Below are positions 6,546-11,566 of a stretch of 11,566 nt of DNA, in pieces. The notes beneath the pieces are model-generated. The model had not been told where the DNA came from, did no database searches, and saw nothing but the letters and a program-made list of their open reading frames with translations. A program made the translations under genes and the position numbers. The stretch comes from 2-01-FULL-49-22 sp964639445 (GTDB lineage Bacteria > Patescibacteriota > Saccharimonadia > Saccharimonadales > UBA10212). Position 1 is the first letter of the stretch. Each line of letters starts with the position of its first letter. The DNA lies in the NCBI GenBank assembly GCA_964639445.1, contig CAZXDA010000018.1, forward strand, positions 1-11,566, given 5' to 3'.

Positions 6546-8162
6546 GTGCTGAATGGAAGGCGCGTCATAAGCACTAAGTATATTTTTGTGACAGGCGGCG
6601 TGTTAAGCGGCGTTGGCAAAGGTATCACTGCCGCCTCGATTGGCACCATCCTTAAAGCTCGCGGCCTCTCTGTCAATATTCAAAAATGTGATCCTTATCT
6701 TAATTTTGATGCCGGCACGCTCAATCCGGCAGAGCACGGCGAGTGTTTTATAACGGCCGATGGCGCCGAAACCGATCTTGATGTTGGCCACTATGAGCGT
6801 TTCTTGGATGTAGAACTAACGCAGGATAGTAGCTTGATGAGCGGCCGGATTTTTCAGGAAGTTATAAATGATGAGCGCAGCGGCCGCTATCTTGGCAAAA
6901 CCATCCAAATTATTCCGCATGTTACCAATCATATTCAAAGAAAAATCAGTGAAGCCGGTCAGGGGTTCGATATACATATAGTAGAGATTGGCGGCACGGT
7001 CGGTGACATCGAAGGTTTGACCTTTATTGAGGCTATCCGTGAAATGGCGCTTAAACTGGGGCCTGATAATTGCCAGTTTGTGCATGTGGTTTACATTCCG
7101 TACTTAGGTGCAAGCGGCGAATTTAAGACCAAGCCTGCCCAAAACTCGGTCCGGGAATTGAGAAGTTTAGGCATTGTGCCGGATATTTTAGTAGCCAGAA
7201 GCGAGGCGCGGCCGCCTAAATCGGTACTGCCCAAATTAAGTCTGTTTTCCGGCGTAGAGGCCGAAGCGATTGTGCTGCTGCCCAACGCCCCAACCATCTA
7301 CCAAGTACCCTTAACCCTTGAGTCGGCTGGTATCGGCAATGTAATTATTAAAAACTTAGACCTTAGGTCTTCGCGGCCGGATCTTGCCGCTTGGCAAAGA
7401 GTTGTTAAAAGCGCCTTGACTAAATACCGTAAGACTGTGCGTATAGGCGTGGTGGCCAAATATGTTGATAATCAGGACACCTACATGTGCGTCTTCGAAG
7501 CCTTGCGGGCAGCAGCCTGGGCTAATGAAACAAATATTGAGATCGTTTGGATTAATGCTGAAGGCTTAGAGAAGGATAAGAATTATAAACAAGCTCTAGC
7601 TCCGGTTGATGGCATTATTGTGCCGGGTGGTTTTGGCCAGCGCGGGCTGGAAGGTAAAATTTTAGCGGCTGGCTATTGCCTTGATAATAAAAAACCTTAT
7701 CTTGGTTTATGCCTAGGTTTGCAAATGGCTGTAATTGCTGCCGCTCGCCGAGCTGGCTTGACAGAGGCCACCACAGTTGAACTAAAGCCAAACGGCAAGC
7801 ATAAAGTCATTGATTATATGGCTGACCAGCAAGATAAAAAAGAAACTGGCGGTACCATGAGGCTCGGTGATTATCCATGCGTGCTGGAAAGAGGCACTTT
7901 AGCTCGGAAAATTTATGGTCAAGAGAGAATTGTAGAACGCCACCGTCACCGCTGCGAATGTAACAATGCCTACCGCAATCAATATGAAAAGTGGGGAATA
8001 AAAGCATCGGGTATCAGCCCCGATGGCCATTTAGTCGAAATGATCGAGGCCATCGATCATCCTTACTTTATTGCCACCCAAGCCCATCCGGAAATGCGTT
8101 CTCGCCCAAACCGCCCGCACCCGCTGTTTGTTGGTTTAATAAGAGCCTGCTTCAACAAATAA
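6546..8162 (+). CDS. pyrG: CTP synthase (glutamine-hydrolysing)
   Basis: Converts UTP, ATP and glutamine to CTP, the last step of pyrimidine nucleotide synthesis, in the cytoplasm. At 538 residues it is full length. The N-terminal amidoligase domain has the P-loop GGVLSGVGKG (17-26), KCDPYLNFDAGTLNP, ECFITADGAETDLDVGHYER and EIGGTVGDIE. The C-terminal class I glutamine amidotransferase domain has the oxyanion stretch VPGGFGQRG, nucleophile Cys389 in GLCLGLQ, and the His514-Glu516 pair in AHPEMRSRP. The N-terminus is a few residues longer than the common MTKYIFVTGG form; GTG at 6546 is chosen because AAGGGAG lies 6 bases upstream. It begins 34 bases after the S41 protease gene and ends convergent to rpmA. 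Nothing essential is missing. Confidence 0.98.
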   Translation: MLNGRRVISTKYIFVTGGVLSGVGKGITAASIGTILKARGLSVNIQKCDPYLNFDAGTLNPAEHGECFITADGAETDLDVGHYERFLDVELTQDSSLMSGRIFQEVINDERSGRYLGKTIQIIPHVTNHIQRKISEAGQGFDIHIVEIGGTVGDIEGLTFIEAIREMALKLGPDNCQFVHVVYIPYLGASGEFKTKPAQNSVRELRSLGIVPDILVARSEARPPKSVLPKLSLFSGVEAEAIVLLPNAPTIYQVPLTLESAGIGNVIIKNLDLRSSRPDLAAWQRVVKSALTKYRKTVRIGVVAKYVDNQDTYMCVFEALRAAAWANETNIEIVWINAEGLEKDKNYKQALAPVDGIIVPGGFGQRGLEGKILAAGYCLDNKKPYLGLCLGLQMAVIAAARRAGLTEATTVELKPNGKHKVIDYMADQQDKKETGGTMRLGDYPCVLERGTLARKIYGQERIVERHRHRCECNNAYRNQYEKWGIKASGISPDGHLVEMIEAIDHPYFIATQAHPEMRSRPNRPHPLFVGLIRACFNK

Positions 8163-8164
8163 TC

Positions 8165-8223
8165 ACGTCATTCCCGCGAAAGCGGGAATCCAGACTGGAT
8201 CCCCAATCAAGTTGGGGATGACG
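8165..8223. repeat. REP-like palindromic element between pyrG and rpmA
   Basis: It starts 2 bases after the pyrG stop. Outer ends CGTCAT (8166-8171) and ATGACG (8218-8223) are inverted repeats. Within are two hairpins: ATTCCCGC, GAAA tetraloop, GCGGGAAT (8170-8189), and ATCCCCAA, TCAAG loop, TTGGGGAT (8199-8219). They are joined by the small palindrome CCAG-A-CTGG (8190-8198). The left 14 bases match the palindrome at 1205-1244. This two-hairpin form is a common dispersed repeat type in bacteria and resembles elements mobilised by REP-associated tyrosine transposases; no transposase is in the window. Confidence 0.75.
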
Positions 8224-8248
8224 GTCGAATAAGATTATTCGACCGTCA
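8219..8248. terminator. Convergent hairpin made from the rpmA 3' end
   Basis: TGACGGTCGAATAA (8219-8232), GA, then the exact reverse complement (8235-8248): a 14-bp inverted repeat. The right arm, read on the minus strand, is the final 14 bases of rpmA including its TAA stop. Placed between convergent genes it could act as a two-way transcription barrier, but neither strand has a T-tract, so factor-independent termination is uncertain. Confidence 0.45.
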
Positions 8249-8507
8249 CCTCTGTTCTAGGGACTGAGCGGCCGGAAAAGCGCCTAACACGGCGCGAATT
8301 GAACTTAACAACCCCGTCCTTCGCCGCATGAATAGTAAAGTCTCTAGACAAAAAAGTGCCGATACCAGCACGCTTGGTTAGCCCAACTTGTCGTACCAAC
8401 ACATCACCGGTTTTAACATTTTGGCCGCCAACAACCTTAAGTCCCAGTCTTTGACCCGGGCTATCATGGATATTTTTGGCGGTACCGCCGGCTTTAGTCT
8501 TACTCAC
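8235..8507 (-). CDS. rpmA: Large ribosomal subunit protein bL27
   Basis: Ribosomal protein whose flexible N-terminus reaches the peptidyl transferase centre. The 90-residue product matches the family (about 85) through TKAGGTAKNIHDSPGQRLGLK, then VLVRQVG, KRAGIGTFLSRDFTIHAAKDGVVKF. The N-terminus starts directly at MSKTKAGG, without the cleavable extension found in Firmicutes L27. The start is GTG, placed immediately after the TAA of the upstream methyltransferase (TAAGTG), with AAAGG a few bases upstream inside that gene; translation is therefore probably coupled. It is not next to rplU (bL21), its usual operon partner. The last codons lie in a hairpin shared with the palindromic junction (8219-8248). 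Confidence 0.95.
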   Translation of the reverse strand: MSKTKAGGTAKNIHDSPGQRLGLKVVGGQNVKTGDVLVRQVGLTKRAGIGTFLSRDFTIHAAKDGVVKFNSRRVRRFSGRSVPRTEVTVE

Positions 8508-9716
8508 TTAGCGCCTTTCTAAAACTAATAATTCTCGAGCAACTATTTGGTTTTCGCGAAAATAAACCAAATCATCATTTTTTACGTGCTCAAAGCTAAA
8601 GCGATTATATCCCATATCTGTTAATTTAGCAATAAGCGGCAAATGAACGAGCTCGCCGGCAGGCCGGCGCCAGGCTGGTACGGCTAGACATAACCTCTGC
8701 CCACTTCTTAGTTGCAGAGCTAGATTTCGCAGGAACTTCTCCGTAATGATATTAACGTCGCTGACGATCTCTTTTAATTTATGAGGGGCGGGCAGGGAAC
8801 TTAAGGGCCGGCCTAAATAAACCTCGCTGGCCACAGCCGAAAAACGCGGCCGACGATGGCTGGTGGCATCAGCTGCCTCGATAACCACATGGCCCTCAAG
8901 CTGAGGGTACTTTTCAAACAACCATTGAATGTTGGTTTTAGCAAACTCCACCATTTTTGGCTCAATATCTGTCCCAATGACGCTGTGACCCATTAGTAAG
9001 GCTTCCTGTAAGATTACTCCCGTTCCACAAAACGGATCCAAAACTCTCATCCGACTTCTGTCTACTATCTTCTGTCTACTATCTACTGGCGAGGCCAAAT
9101 TAAGGATAATTTGGCCGAGCTTAGGCGGCAACATACCAACCCGCGGATCGCGTTTAGGCCGCACCTGGTCGCGGGCGGCATAAGCATTAATATCCTGCAC
9201 AAATATTGTTTGAGCCAAATATGTCTTTGACCCATCAGCTATAAGGATTAGTTCCCACGCCCCCAGGTGAGTCAGTTTATTGTGCAGCACCTGAGCGCTG
9301 GAAAGAGCAGGGGCTTTATTAGGCACTACTCTAACTGGGTGACCACTTTGTTTAATGGCTCTTTTAATCTCAAGTGCGGCTCGATTTATTTCTGCTGCTT
9401 TAACCTTTAGACCATAAACGCTTAAACCAAGCGTAAACTTTCCCTCGGGCACATTTTGCAGGTGCTGGGGCACCTTATCTATTAAATAGCTGATTATTTT
9501 TCTGAAGTCCGAATATAGCAGATGGTCTAAGAGCCGAGCGACTTTTACCGTACCGCCCAGATTTTTGAAATTAATTTCTGCGGCCGGAATATCCAACAAA
9601 GCTGCACCTTTGATGGGCTTGATGTGCTTGTCGCCGTACAAACTTTCAAGCTCCGCTAACCCCAGTGCCGGCTGCCGACCCAGAATACAAATACTCTTAG
9701 CCCTAAATTCACTCAT
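8508..9716 (-). CDS. THUMP/Trm11-like RNA methyltransferase (UPF0020 family)
   Basis: Predicted SAM-dependent RNA N-methyltransferase; the Trm11/Trm14 and RlmL groups share this layout and modify guanine N2 in tRNA or rRNA. Among the 402 residues, about 1-175 resemble the ferredoxin-like plus THUMP module (SYLIDKVPQ..., RAALEIKRAIKQ). QDINAYAARDQVRPKRDPRVGMLPPKLGQI is the conserved linker before the catalytic domain. Motif I is VLDPFCGTG, with D227 to G233, then GHSVIGTDIEPKMVEFAKTN. The motif IV position, normally DPPY or NPPY, reads SEVYLG (S297 to G302), a departure that may mark a distinct CPR subfamily. A heptamer repeat at 9055-9089 encodes an insert of about 12 residues just before motif I. 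Start ATG 9714-9716 is 14 bp from the divergent flippase start. rpmA abuts downstream. Target RNA is not known. Confidence 0.82.
   Translation of the reverse strand: MSEFRAKSICILGRQPALGLAELESLYGDKHIKPIKGAALLDIPAAEINFKNLGGTVKVARLLDHLLYSDFRKIISYLIDKVPQHLQNVPEGKFTLGLSVYGLKVKAAEINRAALEIKRAIKQSGHPVRVVPNKAPALSSAQVLHNKLTHLGAWELILIADGSKTYLAQTIFVQDINAYAARDQVRPKRDPRVGMLPPKLGQIILNLASPVDSRQKIVDRSRMRVLDPFCGTGVILQEALLMGHSVIGTDIEPKMVEFAKTNIQWLFEKYPQLEGHVVIEAADATSHRRPRFSAVASEVYLGRPLSSLPAPHKLKEIVSDVNIITEKFLRNLALQLRSGQRLCLAVPAWRRPAGELVHLPLIAKLTDMGYNRFSFEHVKNDDLVYFRENQIVARELLVLERR
9055..9089 (-). repeat. Heptanucleotide tandem repeat inside the methyltransferase gene
   Basis: Five consecutive 7-mers on the plus strand: CTTCTGT, CTACTAT, CTTCTGT, CTACTAT, CTACTGG (consensus CTWCTRT; two exact 14-base units plus a degenerate fifth heptamer). 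On the coding strand this gives residues about 210-221 (PVDSRQKIVDRS), a hydrophilic insert between LAS and RVLDPFCGTG. Unit length is not a multiple of three, yet the frame stays open. Confidence 0.75.
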
Positions 9717-9725
9717 AACTTAATT

Positions 9726-9731
9726 ATTGTA
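9726..9731 (-). promoter_or_regulatory. -10 box of the minus-strand methyltransferase operon
   Basis: On the minus strand TACAAT ends 9 bases before the ATG at 9714-9716, the same leaderless-type placement seen for prfB and ftsE. The box reaches into the divergent gene's start codon. No convincing -35 or Shine-Dalgarno site is seen. Confidence 0.4.
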
Positions 9732-10795
9732 TGATATTTGCAGTGGAAGCGACTGATCAAATTCTAAAACAGTCTCGCTGGAGGCTGATCCTAACCCTTA
9801 TTTCATTTATTGCGCTAGCTATTCTTATTTATTCTCTGCGCCGTCAGATTGTGGACGTCATAGCTAATCTCGGCAGGGTGAATTCTGTAGCTTTGTTGCT
9901 GATAATTCCGATAGAGCTAGCCAACTATGACTCATATGCCAGATTGTACCGTAGCTTTTTTGCTATTTTGGGCGAAAAAGTCCGTTACTGGCCGATGTTC
10001 CGTTTAACACTGGAACTTAATTTTGTAAATCATATCCTGCCCAGCGGCGGTGTTAGTGGCATATCTTATTTTGCGCTTAGGGCACGATCTTTTGGCATCA
10101 GCGGCGCTAAATCTACTCTTTCACAGGTTATGAAGCTCTTTCTGTTGTACGTGAGTTTTCAGCCGCTCTTAGTTTTGGGGGTTTTCTTTTTAGCCTTACG
10201 CGGCCACACCAATAATTTGATAATTTTAGTGGCTAGCTCCTTGGTCACGTTACTAGTGGTCGGCACCTTAATTGGCGTTTATATTATTGACAGCCGTAGT
10301 CGCATTAACAGTTTTTTGACATTTATAACTAGGCTAATAAACGGCCTTATCCATATCTTTAGGCCTTCTCGTCCAGAGACCTTCCATATTGAACGCGCTC
10401 AAAAGGTATTTAGTGAATTACACGATAATTACATGATTATCAAAAACCGCTGGCGCGAGCTTAAAACACCCTTTATTTACATGTTGATTGCCAACATTAC
10501 AGAGGTGGCAGCGCTATATGTGGTTTATATTGCCTTTGGCAAGTTGGTGAATGTAGGGGCAGTGATCTTAGCTTATGCGGTCGCTAACTTTGCCGGTTTA
10601 ATTTCGGTTTTGCCAGCCGGCATTGGCATATACGAGGGTTTAATGACAGCCGTGCTGGTAGCCACCGGCATTCCGGCCGAGGTCAGCATCCCGGTAACGG
10701 TTATGTACCGCGTAGTTAATATGTTTATTCAGCTAACTCCAGGCTATGTTCTTTACCAAAACGCATTACGTTCGGGCCTAACTGCCAAAAAATGA
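9731..10795 (+). CDS. Flippase-like integral membrane protein (LPG synthase TM / UPF0104 family)
   Basis: Polytopic membrane protein of 354 residues resembling the transmembrane domain of lysylphosphatidylglycerol synthase (MprF) and the UPF0104 group. Members are thought to flip or transfer lipid-linked groups in envelope lipid or glycan pathways; the substrate here is unknown. Features seen: about seven or eight hydrophobic segments (the first at about 19-36), the family block FVNHILPSGGVSGISYF, and a C-terminal ISVLPAGIGIYEGLMTAVLVATGIP block. The soluble aminoacyl-transfer domain of MprF is absent, as is usual for the stand-alone form. ATG 9731 is the first start after an upstream in-frame stop (TAA 9716-9718), and there is no Shine-Dalgarno site. 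The downstream methyltransferase overlaps by ATGA, so both are one transcriptional unit. Confidence 0.85.
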   Translation: MIFAVEATDQILKQSRWRLILTLISFIALAILIYSLRRQIVDVIANLGRVNSVALLLIIPIELANYDSYARLYRSFFAILGEKVRYWPMFRLTLELNFVNHILPSGGVSGISYFALRARSFGISGAKSTLSQVMKLFLLYVSFQPLLVLGVFFLALRGHTNNLIILVASSLVTLLVVGTLIGVYIIDSRSRINSFLTFITRLINGLIHIFRPSRPETFHIERAQKVFSELHDNYMIIKNRWRELKTPFIYMLIANITEVAALYVVYIAFGKLVNVGAVILAYAVANFAGLISVLPAGIGIYEGLMTAVLVATGIPAEVSIPVTVMYRVVNMFIQLTPGYVLYQNALRSGLTAKK

Positions 10796-11310
10796 GCACA
10801 TGGTTTTGGGCTATTTGGATAATTGGACTATTACTGGCGCTTTTTTATGTCGCTGTGCTGCCTTTTGGAGCGCCGTTTTTGCCGACCCATAAAAAGCAAA
10901 GCGCCAAAGCGCTGGATCTGCTCAATCTTAAGTCGGGGCAGGTGTTTGTCGATTTAGGCTGCGGTGATGGCCGACTGTTAAAAATTGCTGCTTCGCGTGG
11001 GCTGGTGGCCATTGGCTATGAACTTAATCCTTTTTTGGCGGCTTATGCCTGGCTGCGGACGCGCCGCTATGGCCGGCGCGTCCGCGTGCGTTGGGGCAAC
11101 TTTTTGCGAGCTGACTTATCAGACGCCGATGGAGTTTTTGTATTTTTAATCGGTCATTGGATGAATCGGCTAGACAGGTTGCTAACTCAATATTCTAACG
11201 ATCATCAAATTAAGTTAGTCAGCCACGCTTTTGAAATCCCTGGTAAAAAACCAGTTCGTAAACACGGAGCATTGTTGTTATATCTATATCAACCCGATAC
11301 ACACAAGTAG
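10792..11310 (+). CDS. Membrane-anchored class I SAM methyltransferase, FAM173-like
   Basis: Predicted methyltransferase of 172 residues. Residues about 4-28 are one hydrophobic anchor (FWAIWIIGLLLALFYVAVLPFG). Motif I, FVDLGCGDGRLLKIAA, and the following AIGYELNPFLAAYAWLRTR resemble the eukaryotic FAM173/ATPSCKMT protein-lysine methyltransferases, which also have an N-terminal membrane segment and a YELNP block. The acidic motif II residue is the Glu of YELNP. The C-terminal third is short and no DPPY-type motif is seen, which argues against nucleic-acid N-methylation. The start overlaps the preceding flippase stop (ATGA), indicating translational coupling. Target is unknown; protein lysine is suggested only by resemblance, and a lipid or small molecule is equally possible given the neighbour. 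Confidence 0.75.
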   Translation: MSTWFWAIWIIGLLLALFYVAVLPFGAPFLPTHKKQSAKALDLLNLKSGQVFVDLGCGDGRLLKIAASRGLVAIGYELNPFLAAYAWLRTRRYGRRVRVRWGNFLRADLSDADGVFVFLIGHWMNRLDRLLTQYSNDHQIKLVSHAFEIPGKKPVRKHGALLLYLYQPDTHK

Positions 11311-11315
11311 ACTGG

Positions 11316-11324
11316 TGTTATACT
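11316..11324 (+). promoter_or_regulatory. Extended -10 promoter of the last gene
   Basis: TGTTATACT (TGn followed by TATACT) lies in the 30-base gap after the methyltransferase. The predicted leader is about 10 bases and contains GAGAGGG (11333-11339), which is only one base from the ATG and so unusually close for a ribosome binding site. Confidence 0.5.
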
Positions 11325-11340
11325 TGTAACTTGAGAGGGT

Positions 11341-11566
11341 ATGAAATGTTCTGGTGCTGAAAAACCAAATCCAATGCAGGCGTTGCTGGCGGCTCTGGCC
11401 GACGATTTAGCTCTGCCGCTTCTGCAAATTAAATCCAGTCTGGAAGCCAAAGCACCACTCGAGCAAATAGCTTTAAGCACAGAAAACGGACTACAGCTAA
11501 TTGAAGCTTACAAACTAACACTTAGAATCAATCACAATATAGACAATCTGGTGTATGAGCCAGTAG
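11341..11566 (+). CDS. Possible histidine-kinase-like protein with degenerate H-box, 5' part only
   Basis: The frame is open from ATG 11341 to the window edge, giving 75 residues. The segment LAALADDLALPLLQIKSSLE (about 16-35) lines up with the HisKA H-box (consensus HDLRTPLTAIK), but the phospho-accepting His is replaced by Asp21, leaving DDLALPLLQIK. The remainder (LIEAYKLTLRI) could be the second helix of the dimerisation hairpin. No sensor domain or membrane segment precedes it. If the ATPase domain follows outside the window this would be a cytoplasmic kinase relative that cannot autophosphorylate at the usual site. The assignment rests on a short motif and is tentative. It has its own promoter. 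Confidence 0.45.
   Translation, partial: MKCSGAEKPNPMQALLAALADDLALPLLQIKSSLEAKAPLEQIALSTENGLQLIEAYKLTLRINHNIDNLVYEPV

Noticed and set aside
7991..8221. 76-codon plus-strand frame across the pyrG end and the palindromic element
   Set aside because: It is out of frame with pyrG over most of its length and its tail is translated repeat sequence (a common artefact of these palindromes).
8165..8248. Classical rho-independent terminator for pyrG
   Set aside because: The hairpins are strong but neither strand has a T-run after them; recorded instead as repeat elements with possible barrier function.
5330..10795. UGA recoded to glycine, as in some CPR lineages
   Set aside because: TGA ends both the S41 protease and the flippase at the expected family lengths, and RF2 with an intact SPF motif is encoded.
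1..11566. tRNA, rRNA or riboswitch genes
   Set aside because: I saw no cloverleaf with TTCRA-type T-loop sequence, no rRNA-like stretch and no recognisable riboswitch core; gaps between genes are all under 200 bases.

Overview
The window reads like a piece of chromosome from a Patescibacteria (CPR) lineage, possibly Saccharibacteria. This is an inference from gene content and style: short, tightly packed genes, weak or missing Shine-Dalgarno sites, a minimal wall-splitting cassette, and mid-range G+C by eye. TGA is used as a normal stop (5' S41 protease, flippase), and release factor 2 is encoded. That argues against the UGA-recoding CPR groups (Gracilibacteria, Absconditabacteria).

Layout, left to right. 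(1) The 3' part of an M16 zinc peptidase gene runs in from the left edge. (2) A 184-base gap follows, filled by two palindromic elements and the prfB promoter. (3) A co-directional run carries prfB (RF2), ftsE, ftsX, a secreted coiled-coil M23 peptidase, an S41 C-terminal processing protease, then pyrG (CTP synthase). (4) A convergent junction consists almost wholly of a REP-like palindromic element and a second hairpin. (5) Two minus-strand genes follow: a THUMP/Trm11-like RNA methyltransferase and, directly abutting it, rpmA (ribosomal protein bL27). (6) Divergent from these, with only 14 bp between start codons, are a flippase-like membrane protein (LPG synthase/UPF0104 type) and a membrane-anchored SAM methyltransferase overlapping by ATGA. 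(7) The 5' end of a gene with a degenerate histidine-kinase dimerisation motif runs off the right edge.

The functional core is FtsE-FtsX plus a coiled-coil M23 protein plus a Ctp protease. In the known paradigm FtsEX uses ATP in the cytoplasm to control, across the membrane, a coiled-coil peptidoglycan hydrolase or activator (EnvC, PcsB and RipC types), and Ctp proteases commonly sit next to such hydrolases. prfB, pyrG and rpmA are housekeeping genes.

The most striking observation is that the M23 catalytic domain appears circularly permuted. The HxH half (GSTGYSTGPHVHF) comes before the HxxxD half (HQGVD) and YAH, and the protein ends where the HxH half would normally start. Other points of interest are -10 boxes placed 7-11 bases before start codons (leaderless-type transcripts), two heptanucleotide tandem repeats (one inside a methyltransferase gene), several perfect palindromes, and a fold-back copy of the rpmA tail.
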